64,000 nucleotides of DNA from Sanguibacter suaedae (GCF_016342785.1 NZ_JAEINH010000002.1:96019-160018); one strand, 5' to 3'. Counted from the first letter of the stretch, positions 51,018-59,046 are shown. Notes: generated by a model not told the origin, from the sequence alone. Program-made: numbers and translations.

Positions 51018-52040
51018 GTGACTACTGCTGCCGCCGGGTTCCCTCTCCCGGACCCCGAGCTCGCCGAGCGGCTCTCGACCCGGCTCGCGCTGGTCGAGGA
51101 ACGACTCCGGGACTCCGTGACCAACACCGACGCGCTCGCGGACCGGGCGTCGCGTCACCTCGTGAACGCCGGCGGGAAGCGCCTCCGACCTCTCCTCACG
51201 CTGCTGTGCGCGGAGCTCGGCGACTCGGGGCGCCCCGAGGTCATCGACGCCGCCGTCGTCGTCGAGCTCACCCACCTGGCGACGCTGTACCACGACGACG
51301 TCATGGACTCCGCGCCGCTGCGCCGGGGCGCTCCCGCGGCCCACGAGGTGTGGGGCAACTCGGTCGCGATCCTCACGGGCGACCTCCTCTTCGCCCGCGC
51401 GTCCGTGACCGTCGCGGGCCTCGGCCCGGACGCCGTCCGGCTCCAGGCGGAGACCTTCGAGAGGCTCTGCCTCGGGCAGCTCCACGAGACGGTCGGCCCG
51501 ACCGGGGACGCCGACGCCGTGCAGCACTACCTCCAGGTCCTCTCGGACAAGACCGCGTCGCTGCTCGCCACCTCGGCACGCTTCGGGGCGAAGTTCGCGG
51601 GATGCCGGCCCGCCGTCGTGGAGATCGTCGCGAACTACGGCGAGAAGCTCGGGGTGGCCTTCCAGCTCGCGGACGACGTCATCGACCTCACGTCCGACGG
51701 CACCGTCACGGGCAAGACGCCGGGCACGGACCTCCGCGAGAAGGTCCCCACCATGCCGGCGCTGCTGCTGCGCAGCCGGGTGGCGTCCCCCGACGGCACC
51801 GAGACGGGGACGCCCGCGGACGCCGCGCTCGTGGCGCTCCTCGACGGTGACCTCACGTCGGACGAGGACCTCGCGACGGCCGTCGATGCGCTCCGCGGGC
51901 ACGACGTGGTCGCGGAGACGCGCGCGCAGTCCGTCGCGTGGGCGAGGGACGCCGTCGCCGAGCTCGCGCCGCTGCCGTCCGGCCCCGTCAAGGACGCGCT
52001 CGTCTCGTTCGCGGAGGCCCTCGTCGACCGGACGGCGTGA
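51018..52040 (+). CDS. Long-chain polyprenyl diphosphate synthase (menaquinone side chain)
   Basis: 340-aa trans-prenyltransferase. The first Asp-rich motif is YHDDVMD (D93, D94, D97) with downstream SAPLRRGAPAAHEVWGN; the second is AFQLADDVIDL near residue 218; GGKRLRPLL is the substrate-phosphate motif at 52-60. The residues before the first Asp motif are Ala/Thr/Leu rather than bulky aromatic (LATLYHDDVMD), which suggests a longer-than-geranylgeranyl product such as hepta- to nonaprenyl diphosphate. Position after nuo and near men genes fits MenA substrate supply. Single-subunit type. Confidence 0.93.
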   Translation: MTTAAAGFPLPDPELAERLSTRLALVEERLRDSVTNTDALADRASRHLVNAGGKRLRPLLTLLCAELGDSGRPEVIDAAVVVELTHLATLYHDDVMDSAPLRRGAPAAHEVWGNSVAILTGDLLFARASVTVAGLGPDAVRLQAETFERLCLGQLHETVGPTGDADAVQHYLQVLSDKTASLLATSARFGAKFAGCRPAVVEIVANYGEKLGVAFQLADDVIDLTSDGTVTGKTPGTDLREKVPTMPALLLRSRVASPDGTETGTPADAALVALLDGDLTSDEDLATAVDALRGHDVVAETRAQSVAWARDAVAELAPLPSGPVKDALVSFAEALVDRTA

Positions 52041-52071
52041 CCGTGGTTCCCGGGGTCCGCGTCAATCACCC

Positions 52072-52117
52072 TGGGGAGTACTCCCCATCGCCGTCCCCGA
52101 GCGGGAGAGCATACGGT
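52072..52117 (+). promoter_or_regulatory. Perfect 16-bp palindrome and promoter of the phospho-signalling cluster
   Basis: TGGGGAGTACTCCCCA (52072-52087) is a perfect palindrome. A TACGGT -10-like box lies at 52112-52117, which places the palindrome's centre at about -44 from the expected start, the usual position for an activator next to the -35 region. It precedes the PP2C gene by about 110 nt. The regulator is unknown. Confidence 0.6.
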
Positions 52118-52197
52118 CGGAGGACGACGGTGGTCGAGCGCTCGACACCCAGCGCAGTCCTCGCGTCGACCGGAGAGGCGGGGAGGTGAGCGACCGA

Positions 52198-52998
52198 GTG
52201 GACGTCATGCACGCTGTGAGCACCCTGCGCTGGGGCGCCACCACTCACGCCGGCCGACGCAGGTCGGCAAACGAGGACTCCTTCCACGCCGCGCGAGGCG
52301 TGTACTTCGTGGCAGACGGGATGGGTGGGCACGAGGCCGGTGCTCGGGCGAGCGCCACGGCCGTCGCCATCCTCTGCGCCCTCGGCGAGAGCGAGAACGC
52401 CACCTCCGACGACGTCCGTGCCGCGGTGAGCGACGCGCACCGCGCGGTGTCGCGGATCGCGACCCGCCCGGGGAAGGGCGCGGGGACCACGCTCTCGGGT
52501 GCGGTGGTCGTCCAGCACGACGGGGTCCCGTCCTGGCTCGTGACGAACGTCGGCGACTCCCGCACCTACCGGTTCGTCGACGGTGTCCTCACCCAGCTCA
52601 CCGTCGACCACTCGCTCGTGCAGGAGCTCCTCGCCGACGGCGCGGTCACCGCCGAGGAGGCCCGCACCTACGCGCGGCGTCACGTCATCACCCGGGCGCT
52701 CGGCGGACTCGTGGAGCCCGAGGTGGACTGCTGGTACCTGCCCATGGTGCCCGGGGAGCGGCTGCTGATCTGCTCGGACGGGCTCACGGACGAGGTCTCG
52801 CCCGGGTGCATCGACGAGGTCCTGCGCACGCAGCCCCACCCGCAGCTCGCCGCCGACCAGCTGGTCAACTATGCGCTGCTCGCCGGAGGGCGGGACAACA
52901 TCACGGTGGTCGTCGTGGACGTCGACGGCGGTCCCTCGCGCGGCACGGGCGAGCACGGGTCACGGTTCGGTCGCCACAGTTCCGTTCTGTCGGCGTAA
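52198..52998 (+). CDS. PP2C-family Ser/Thr protein phosphatase
   Basis: About 266-aa soluble metal-dependent phosphatase that would reverse phosphorylation by the kinase at 54.6 kb. Motifs: RRSANEDSF (metal Asp), VADGMGGHEAG, NVGDSRTYRF, LLICSDGLTDEV and GGRDNITVVVVD. No membrane segment, unlike PstP-type housekeeping phosphatases, so it is a stand-alone cytosolic form. Start is uncertain: the GTG at 52198 has GGGGAGG 11 nt upstream; the GTG at 52186 and ATG at 52207 are alternatives. It lies 54 nt upstream of the FHA gene in the same direction. Confidence 0.93.
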   Translation: MDVMHAVSTLRWGATTHAGRRRSANEDSFHAARGVYFVADGMGGHEAGARASATAVAILCALGESENATSDDVRAAVSDAHRAVSRIATRPGKGAGTTLSGAVVVQHDGVPSWLVTNVGDSRTYRFVDGVLTQLTVDHSLVQELLADGAVTAEEARTYARRHVITRALGGLVEPEVDCWYLPMVPGERLLICSDGLTDEVSPGCIDEVLRTQPHPQLAADQLVNYALLAGGRDNITVVVVDVDGGPSRGTGEHGSRFGRHSSVLSA

Positions 52999-53002
52999 CC
53001 GC

Positions 53003-53008
53003 TACCGT
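53003..53008 (+). promoter_or_regulatory. -10-like box of the FHA-kinase genes
   Basis: TACCGT lies 5 nt before the GTG at 53014 and about 44 nt before the ATG at 53053 that I prefer as start. It could give the FHA and kinase genes a promoter apart from that of the phosphatase gene. Confidence 0.4.
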
Positions 53009-53052
53009 CCGGAGTGCTCCGAGACCCCCTGCGAGAGAGTGACGAGGTGCTG

Positions 53053-54591
53053 ATGTCGGTCCGGTACGCCCCAGGGCGGGCGTTCGCGCTGGTCCATCCC
53101 GGCCTCGTCGTCGTCCTCGACGAGAGCGCCGGGCACGCCCGTGCCCGGGACCTCTGGGCGGCGCTGGGTGCGCTGCCCGCCGACCGTGGGATGGCTCAGG
53201 TCCTCGACGCCGTCACGGAGAGCCTCGACCCCACGTGGCGCGCTCTGCCGTCGTTCGCGGTGGTCGTCGACGTGCTCGACGCGGGTCTCGTGCACGTCGC
53301 CGCCCGTGGGGACCTCGTCGTCGAGGTCCTCGGCGACGAACCCCCGACGCTGGTCGCCGGCAAGGACGTGACGACATGGACGGAGCAGCGCCACGAGGCT
53401 CCCCACGGTCTCGTCGTCCGAGGGGCGGATGCGGTCGGAGCGCCCGCCGGCGACGACGCACTGCTGCTCGCGAGCGGGATCGTCACGGCCTCGCACGTCG
53501 CGTGGGGAAGCGCGGGGTCCGCGGGCGACCTGGACGGCACCGCGGTCACCGACGCGCCGACCGAGGTGACTCCGGTCCCGGTGGCTGCGTCGAAGGAGGT
53601 CGCCGAGGACGTGCCGGCTGCCGAGGGCGTGGTCGAGACGCTCGAGGTCGAGGTCGAGGACGTCCCCGAGGTCCCCGAGGCCCCCGAGGCCCCTGAGGTC
53701 CAGGACGCACCTGAGGCGCCGGACGACGACCTGGGGCTCCCCGACGGGTTGGACCCGGCCGAGCAGGCGGAGCTCGAGTTCGGCAAGACGCTCGCCGACT
53801 TCCCCGACGACCTCGACCCGGCCGATCACGACCCCGTCGCCGCACCCGGCGCGCCTCCGCCCGACGACGACCTCGACGACCTCGACGACAGCACCGTCCT
53901 CTCGCCGGGTGGGCCGCCCGTGGTCCCCCCGCCGGCCGGCCGGCCGGCCCCCTCGGGCTCCCCGGGTCCGGTCCCCCCGCCGCCACCCCCTCCGGTCGAG
54001 TACGGCGTCGTCGTGCCGCCCGGCAGCCCCGGGTTCACGGCAGGCGTGTACGACCCCCCCGCCGCACGGGGGGCTCTCCCGCCCCCTGCAGCCGCTCCCG
54101 CAGGACCGCCGACCCCTGCGGACCCGGCCGGGCCGGGGCCGCAGATCCTCGCCCGCTCGTGCTACTTCGGCCACCCGAACCCGCCCGTCCGGATGACGTG
54201 CGCGCGGTGCGGCGGCGGTCTCAGCCCCAACGCCGAGCTCGTGGAGCGTCCGGCGCTCGGCAGGGTGCGGTTCTCCCACGGCGAGGTCGTCGAGCTCGGC
54301 CGGCACGTCGTCGTCGGGCGATTCCCGCAGGAGCAGGCAGGGTCCGGCGCCCGTCCGCACCTGGTGTCCGTCGAGAGCCCGAGCCAGGACGTCTCGCGCT
54401 CCCACCTGGAGATCCGGCTCGAGGGGTGGCACGTGCTCCTCGTCGACCTCGACACCGTGAACGGGACCACTCTTCTCCGCGCCGGACAGGCACCGCGTCG
54501 CCTGCACCCGCTCGAGCCGACGCTCGTCGCCGACGGGGACGTCGTCGACCTCGGTGACGGCGTCGTCCTCACCTTCGAGGGCGTCGTATGA
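53053..54591 (+). CDS. FHA domain protein with zinc-ribbon-like segment and PP2C-like N-terminus
   Basis: About 512 aa in four parts. Residues 1-150 form a beta-rich domain whose segments (AGLVHVAARGDLVVEVLG, DDALLLASGIV) line up loosely with PP2C strands but lack the metal-binding aspartates. Residues 165-365 are an acidic then Pro-rich linker. Residues 370-391 hold Cys/His spaced as CYFGH and CARC, like a zinc ribbon. The C-terminal FHA domain (about 400-512) has GR, SRSH and NGT motif residues for phosphothreonine binding. The ATG has GAGG upstream; a GTG at 53014 is possible. The stop overlaps the kinase ATG, so both are made together. Confidence 0.85.
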   Translation: MSVRYAPGRAFALVHPGLVVVLDESAGHARARDLWAALGALPADRGMAQVLDAVTESLDPTWRALPSFAVVVDVLDAGLVHVAARGDLVVEVLGDEPPTLVAGKDVTTWTEQRHEAPHGLVVRGADAVGAPAGDDALLLASGIVTASHVAWGSAGSAGDLDGTAVTDAPTEVTPVPVAASKEVAEDVPAAEGVVETLEVEVEDVPEVPEAPEAPEVQDAPEAPDDDLGLPDGLDPAEQAELEFGKTLADFPDDLDPADHDPVAAPGAPPPDDDLDDLDDSTVLSPGGPPVVPPPAGRPAPSGSPGPVPPPPPPPVEYGVVVPPGSPGFTAGVYDPPAARGALPPPAAAPAGPPTPADPAGPGPQILARSCYFGHPNPPVRMTCARCGGGLSPNAELVERPALGRVRFSHGEVVELGRHVVVGRFPQEQAGSGARPHLVSVESPSQDVSRSHLEIRLEGWHVLLVDLDTVNGTTLLRAGQAPRRLHPLEPTLVADGDVVDLGDGVVLTFEGVV

Positions 54592-56213
54592 GGGCTCGCC
54601 GCCCACCGTCCGTGCCACCGCAGATCGACGGGTACGAGTATCGGCGAGTCATCGGGTCGGGCGGCTTCGCGGACGTCTTCCTCTACCAGGAGCACCGGCC
54701 ACGCCGGCTGGTGGCCATCAAGGTCCTCCTCCCGCAGTGGTCCGACGACGCCACCAAGCACGCGTTCTCCGCGGAGGCGGACCTCATGGCCTCGGTGTCC
54801 GGCCACCCGTCGATCGTGACGATCTTCGACAGCGACGTCACCGTCGACGGCAGGCTCTACCTCGCCATGGAGTACTGCCCGCGTCCCAACCTCTCGTCCC
54901 GCTACAAGCAGGAACGACTGAGCCTCGCGGAGGCCCTGCGGATCGGTGTCCAGATCTCGGGTGCCGTGGAGACGGCGCACCGGCTCGGCATCGTGCACCG
55001 CGACATCAAGCCTGCGAACATCCTGGTCACCGCGTACGGACACCCCGCGCTCACCGACTTCGGGATCTCCGCGACCATCGAGCAGAGCGAGTCGGGCGCC
55101 GACGGCATGTCCGTCCCGTGGTCCCCCCCGGAGAACCTCGCGGCGGTGCCGCGCAGCGGGGTGACCAGCGACGTCTGGTCGCTCGCCGCCACCGTCTACA
55201 CACTCCTCGCCGGGCGGTCCCCCTTCGAGGTGCCCGGCGGCACCAACACCCAGTCCGCGCTCGTCGACCGCATCACCCACGACCCACTCCCGCCGATCGG
55301 CCGGGGCGACGTCCCCGGGTCCCTCGAACGAGTGCTCGCCGTGGCCATGGCCAAGCACCCGGGCATGCGGTACCCGACGGTGCTCGAGCTCGGCCGCGCG
55401 CTCCAGCAGGTGCAGACAGAGCTGTCGCTCGCCACGACCGCCATCGACATCATCGAGGACCCCGCGACGGCCGGCTCGGAGGTCGTGGCCCTCCCTGCAC
55501 GCCCGGACGACGTCGACGGGGGCACCAGGATGCGGCTGGCCACCGACCGGGTGCACCCCGCGTACGGCGTGACGCACAGCAGCGAGCCCGCCAGGCCGGC
55601 AGCGCTCGCCCGCCTCGTCGACGGCGTGTCCACGTCCCAGGACGTCGGGTCCGACTCGGCGTCGACCAGCTACGGGTCCCTCCACGGGGTGCCGTACGTC
55701 CCCACGGCGACGACCTCGTCCCCCACGACCTCGACGGATGCTCCGGCGACGGGTTCGGGTGCGCGGAGCATCGGGTACGGGGTCCCTGCGGGAGCTGCCG
55801 CCCACCCCGAGGTGATCACGGACCGTCCCCGGGGCAGGCGGCGGGGGGCCACCGCCCTCGCGGTCGTCGCCGTCGTCCTCGGCGGCCTGGGTGGAGCGCT
55901 CCTCCTCGACGCGCTGATCGGTGGCGGGGTCCCGGATGCGGACGTCCCGACGCCCGCCGGTCTGGAGGGCGCCGCGAGCGGGAGCGTCGCGGTCTTCACG
56001 TGGTCCAACCCGGACGCGCAGGACGGCGACTTCTACGCGTACCGCCCCGTCGACGCGTCGGGTGACGGTGGCGAGAGCACCCCCTTCAGGCAGACCTCCG
56101 CCCTCACGGCGTCGATCAGCACGTCCGGCCGGGACGGTGCCCCGTGCATCGAGGTGACGGTGGTGCGCGACGGGCGCACCTCCGAGGTCCCCGCCCGGGA
56201 GTGCCTCGGATGA
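54588..56213 (+). CDS. Transmembrane Ser/Thr protein kinase
   Basis: 541-aa Hanks-type kinase. Kinase domain about 14-280: glycine loop GSGGFADVF, ATP Lys K45 (VAIK), catalytic HRDIKPANI with D139, DFG with D157, and a PPE in place of APE. The activation loop has several Ser but no Thr, unusual for bacterial kinases that autophosphorylate on Thr. A Ser/Thr/Pro-rich juxtamembrane region (about 300-415) and one helix (about 420-445, ALAVVAVVLGGLGGALLL) precede a ~95-residue outer domain that looks fibronectin III-like and ends with a likely disulfide (PCIEV...RECLG). There are no PASTA repeats, so it is not PknB. Coupled to the FHA gene by ATGA. Confidence 0.93.
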   Translation: MRARRPPSVPPQIDGYEYRRVIGSGGFADVFLYQEHRPRRLVAIKVLLPQWSDDATKHAFSAEADLMASVSGHPSIVTIFDSDVTVDGRLYLAMEYCPRPNLSSRYKQERLSLAEALRIGVQISGAVETAHRLGIVHRDIKPANILVTAYGHPALTDFGISATIEQSESGADGMSVPWSPPENLAAVPRSGVTSDVWSLAATVYTLLAGRSPFEVPGGTNTQSALVDRITHDPLPPIGRGDVPGSLERVLAVAMAKHPGMRYPTVLELGRALQQVQTELSLATTAIDIIEDPATAGSEVVALPARPDDVDGGTRMRLATDRVHPAYGVTHSSEPARPAALARLVDGVSTSQDVGSDSASTSYGSLHGVPYVPTATTSSPTTSTDAPATGSGARSIGYGVPAGAAAHPEVITDRPRGRRRGATALAVVAVVLGGLGGALLLDALIGGGVPDADVPTPAGLEGAASGSVAVFTWSNPDAQDGDFYAYRPVDASGDGGESTPFRQTSALTASISTSGRDGAPCIEVTVVRDGRTSEVPARECLG

Positions 56214-56226
56214 CGGTGGCGCCCGA

Positions 56227-56232
56227 TAGAGT
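56227..56232 (+). promoter_or_regulatory. -10-like box upstream of the FHA-like/HTH gene
   Basis: TAGAGT lies 13 nt after the kinase stop and 94 nt before the ATG at 56326. The 112-nt gap suggests the last two genes of the cluster have an additional promoter. Confidence 0.4.
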
Positions 56233-56325
56233 GCGTCGAGCCGGTGACGACTGGTGGAGCCGCAGCAGGACAGGCGGAGGAGCACCGTCGTCGACGGACG
56301 ACACGGACCGAGGAGCATGCACGCG

Positions 56326-57021
56326 ATGACCGAACTTGCGATCGACTACTGCGGGGAGTGGTTCCGCCCGAGCGTCGACGAACCGTTCGACATCGGCCGG
56401 GAGGCCGACCTCTCGGTCGACGACAACCCGTACCTCCACCGACGGCTGCTGCGCATCACGCACAGCGACGGGATCTGGTGGATCGCGAACGTGGGGTCGC
56501 TCATCTCGGTGACCATCTGCGACGCGAGCGGCGGGGTCCAGTCGTGGCTCTCCCCGGGCAACCGTCTGCCCATCGTCTTCAAGCTCACGACGATCGTCTT
56601 CACCGCGGGCCCCACGACCTACGAGATCCTCGCGCACCTCGAGGGCTCGCCCTACGAGGAGGTCCTCACGGACGACCCGCTCGTGGGGGAGACCACCATC
56701 GGCGTCATCTCGTTCACGACGAGCCAGAAGCAGCTCATCATCGCGCTGTGCGAACCGATGCTCAAGCGTGACGGCGCCGGCCTCAGCGAGATCCCCTCGA
56801 CGGCTGAGGCGGCGAGCCGGCTGGGGTGGGCGACCACGCGGTTCAACCGGAAGCTCGACAACGTGTGCGACAAGCTCGACCGCATGGGCGTCAAGGGGCT
56901 GCGTGGCGGACCCAAGCAGCTCGCCACGAACCGTCGGGCGCGCCTCGTCGAGTACGCGGTGACGTCGCGCCTCGTCACCGCCGCCGACCTCCCGCTGCTC
57001 GACGTCGAGTCCGATGACTGA
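56326..57021 (+). CDS. FHA-like/winged-helix protein, putative phospho-responsive regulator
   Basis: About 231 aa with two domains. The N-terminal ~110 residues resemble a divergent FHA sandwich: FDIGREADLSVDDNPYLHRR holds the GR motif and HR in place of SxxH, then VTI and beta strands to YEILAHLEG. Residues 130-205 are helical and resemble a winged or LuxR-like HTH (TSQKQLIIALCEPML, STAEAASRLGWATTRFNRKLDNVCDKL, then GVKGLRGG). I do not know a named family, and no function is shown. The order is opposite to EmbR, where the HTH comes first. ATG 56326 is chosen because GAGGAG at 56310 is 10 nt upstream; the ATG at 56317 is too close. Confidence 0.75.
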   Translation: MTELAIDYCGEWFRPSVDEPFDIGREADLSVDDNPYLHRRLLRITHSDGIWWIANVGSLISVTICDASGGVQSWLSPGNRLPIVFKLTTIVFTAGPTTYEILAHLEGSPYEEVLTDDPLVGETTIGVISFTTSQKQLIIALCEPMLKRDGAGLSEIPSTAEAASRLGWATTRFNRKLDNVCDKLDRMGVKGLRGGPKQLATNRRARLVEYAVTSRLVTAADLPLLDVESDD

Positions 57022-57499
57022 GGGCGACGAGACGCTCGAGTACCCGTCCGACGCCTTCCCCGCACCTCCCCGCCTGGCGATGGTCCGCCCGGTCGGCTGG
57101 GTAGCGCTCGCGGGCGTCGGGCTCCCGCTCGCCGTCGCCCAGGAGGTCCCTGCCGGGCAGTTCCGGCCCAACGTCCTCGTCACGGTCCAGCGGTTCGGTG
57201 TGGGGCACACGGTGGCGGACTCCCGGTCTGCTCTGGCGAAGCGGCTCAAGGCGCTGCCGAAGTTCACGGAGACCCTCCGTGAGGACGCTGCGGAGATGCT
57301 CGGGAGCACGGGGCTCCGCGTCGAGGGCTACTTCTCGGACGGCAAGGGCGGGACGCTCGTCCAGGCGGTCCGCACGGTCGTGCTCGAGAACGGTCCGGTG
57401 GTCGACGTCGTCGAGACGACCGGTACCTGCGCCGGGTCGCAGGTGGAGAGCGCCTTCGCGGACATCCGGCGGATCCAGGACAGCCTGACCCTGCGCTGA
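57014..57499 (+). CDS. Hypothetical protein, LpqN/LpqT-like fold suspected
   Basis: 161-aa soluble protein whose start overlaps the FHA-like/HTH gene by 8 nt, so the two are coupled. After a 25-residue acidic start it shows a pattern of alternating strands with one helix: WVALAGVGLPLAVAQ, FRPNVLVTVQRFGVG, LREDAAEMLGSTGLRVEGYF, LVQAVRTVVLENGPVVDVVETTG, and a final helix (VESAFADIRRIQDSLTL). This resembles LpqN/LpqT and DUF1795-type mixed alpha/beta proteins, but it has no signal peptide or lipobox. The similarity is by pattern only. A hairpin terminator follows after 16 nt. Confidence 0.6.
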   Translation: MTEGDETLEYPSDAFPAPPRLAMVRPVGWVALAGVGLPLAVAQEVPAGQFRPNVLVTVQRFGVGHTVADSRSALAKRLKALPKFTETLREDAAEMLGSTGLRVEGYFSDGKGGTLVQAVRTVVLENGPVVDVVETTGTCAGSQVESAFADIRRIQDSLTLR

Positions 57500-57515
57500 A
57501 CCCACCCCGCACCAC

Positions 57516-57539
57516 CGGCGTCCGCATGATGGGACGCCG
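57516..57539 (+). terminator. Terminator of the phospho-signalling cluster
   Basis: An 8-bp perfect stem (57516-57523 with 57532-57539) with an 8-nt loop, 16 nt after the last stop. A TTTTT run follows at 57556-57560, 17 nt beyond the stem. Confidence 0.6.
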
Positions 57540-57588
57540 TATCCACCTGGCGAGATTTTTGTCAGTCTGGTACGGGTGCGAGTGACCC

Positions 57589-57594
57589 TACACT
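57589..57594 (+). promoter_or_regulatory. -10 box of the fprA gene
   Basis: TACACT lies 56 nt before the GTG at 57650. No good -35 is seen at 17 nt. The gene has a ribosome-site-like GGAAGG about 11 nt before the start. Confidence 0.45.
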
Positions 57595-57649
57595 CGGACA
57601 CCTACACCGAGATGTTCTCGATGATCCCAACCGGAAGGCACGAAATTCC

Positions 57650-59032
57650 GTGAGCACTGACCGTCAACTGCGCGTGGCCATCGTCGGGGCGGGGCCGGCC
57701 GGCATCTACGCCGCTGACATCCTCACCAAGACGGATCTCGACGTCTCGATCGACCTCTTCGAACGCCTCCCCGCGCCGTTCGGGCTCGTCCGCTACGGCG
57801 TGGCGCCGGACCATCCGCGCATCAAGCAGATCATCACCGCGCTCCACAAGGTCCTCGACCGCGGCGACATCCGGCTGCTGTCCAACGTCGACTACGGCAT
57901 CGACGTCAAGCTCGACGAGCTCCGCGAGTTCTACGACGCCGTGATCTTCTCCACCGGCGCCATCGCCGACGCGAGCCTCGACGTCCCGGGCGTGGAGCTC
58001 GACGGCTCCTACGGAGCCGCCGACTTCGTCTCCTGGTACGACGGGCATCCCTACGTCCCCACGACGTGGCCGCTCGAGGCCGAGTCGGTCGCCGTCGTCG
58101 GTGCCGGCAACGTCGCCCTCGACGTCGCCCGCATCCTCGCGAAGCACGCCGACGACCTCCTCGTCACGGAGATCCCCAAGAACGTCTACGAAGGTCTCAA
58201 GGCGTCCCCCGTGAAGGACGTCCACGTCTTCGCGCGCCGCGGTCCCGCCCAGGCGAAGTTCTCCCCGCTCGAGCTCCGCGAGCTCGGTCACGTCCCCGAC
58301 GTCGACGTCATCGTCTACCCGGAGGACTTCGAGTTCGACGACGGCTCCCTCGCCGCCATCGGCTCGTCCAACCAGACCAAGCAGGTCGTGAAGACCCTCA
58401 CGGACTGGACTCTCAACGACCCGTCGACGTTCACGGCGTCCCGCAGGCTCCACCTCCACTTCCTCCACGCCCCCGCCGAGATCCTCGACACGGACGGCGA
58501 CGGCAAGGTCGACGCGCTGCGCACCGAGCGAACCCAGCTCAACGGCGACGGGACGGTCACCCGCACCGGCGAGTACCAGGAGTGGCCCGTGCAGGCCGTC
58601 TACCGCGCCGTCGGGTACTTCGGGTCGCCGCTGCCGGAGCTGCCCTTCGACGACCACAAGGGCGTCATCCCCAATGTCGAGGGGCGCGTCATCGACATCG
58701 ACGGCCGGCCCGTCGACGGCGTCTACTGCACGGGCTGGATCAAGCGGGGCCCCGTCGGTCTCATCGGGCACACCAAGTCCGACGCGTCCGAGACGGTCCG
58801 CAACCTCGTCGAGGACAGCCAGAGGCCGGACTTCGCCTCCGCCACGCAGCCCGCGCCCGCGGCCGTCACGGACTTCCTCCGGGAGCGCGGCGTGCAGGTC
58901 GTCGAGTGGTCCGGGTGGCAGCTGCTCGACGCGCACGAGCGCGCGCTCGGCGAGGCCGAGGGGCGCGAGCGCGTCAAGGTCGTCCCCCGCGAGGAGATGA
59001 TCGACATCGCGCTCGGCGCCCGTCGCGACTGA
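57650..59032 (+). CDS. fprA: NADPH-ferredoxin/adrenodoxin-type reductase (FprA-like)
   Basis: 460-aa flavoprotein that passes electrons from NADPH to ferredoxins. FAD-binding Rossmann motif VAIVGAGPAGIYAAD (9-23), then ERLPAPFGLVRYGVAPDHP typical of adrenodoxin reductases, NADP motif VVGAGNVALDVAR near residue 150, FARRGPAQAKFSPLELRELG, and the FAD-contact segment VYCTGWIKRGPVGLIGHTKSDA. The length matches mycobacterial FprA without the fused ferredoxin domain. GTG start. No ferredoxin gene is adjacent. A 15-bp hairpin follows. Confidence 0.94.
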   Translation: MSTDRQLRVAIVGAGPAGIYAADILTKTDLDVSIDLFERLPAPFGLVRYGVAPDHPRIKQIITALHKVLDRGDIRLLSNVDYGIDVKLDELREFYDAVIFSTGAIADASLDVPGVELDGSYGAADFVSWYDGHPYVPTTWPLEAESVAVVGAGNVALDVARILAKHADDLLVTEIPKNVYEGLKASPVKDVHVFARRGPAQAKFSPLELRELGHVPDVDVIVYPEDFEFDDGSLAAIGSSNQTKQVVKTLTDWTLNDPSTFTASRRLHLHFLHAPAEILDTDGDGKVDALRTERTQLNGDGTVTRTGEYQEWPVQAVYRAVGYFGSPLPELPFDDHKGVIPNVEGRVIDIDGRPVDGVYCTGWIKRGPVGLIGHTKSDASETVRNLVEDSQRPDFASATQPAPAAVTDFLRERGVQVVEWSGWQLLDAHERALGEAEGRERVKVVPREEMIDIALGARRD

Positions 59033-59046
59033 CCGACGAGTGCCAC

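Noticed and set aside
54588-56213. Kinase as PknB
   Set aside because: No PASTA repeats, the outer domain is a single non-PASTA unit, and the cell-division gene neighbourhood of pknB is absent.
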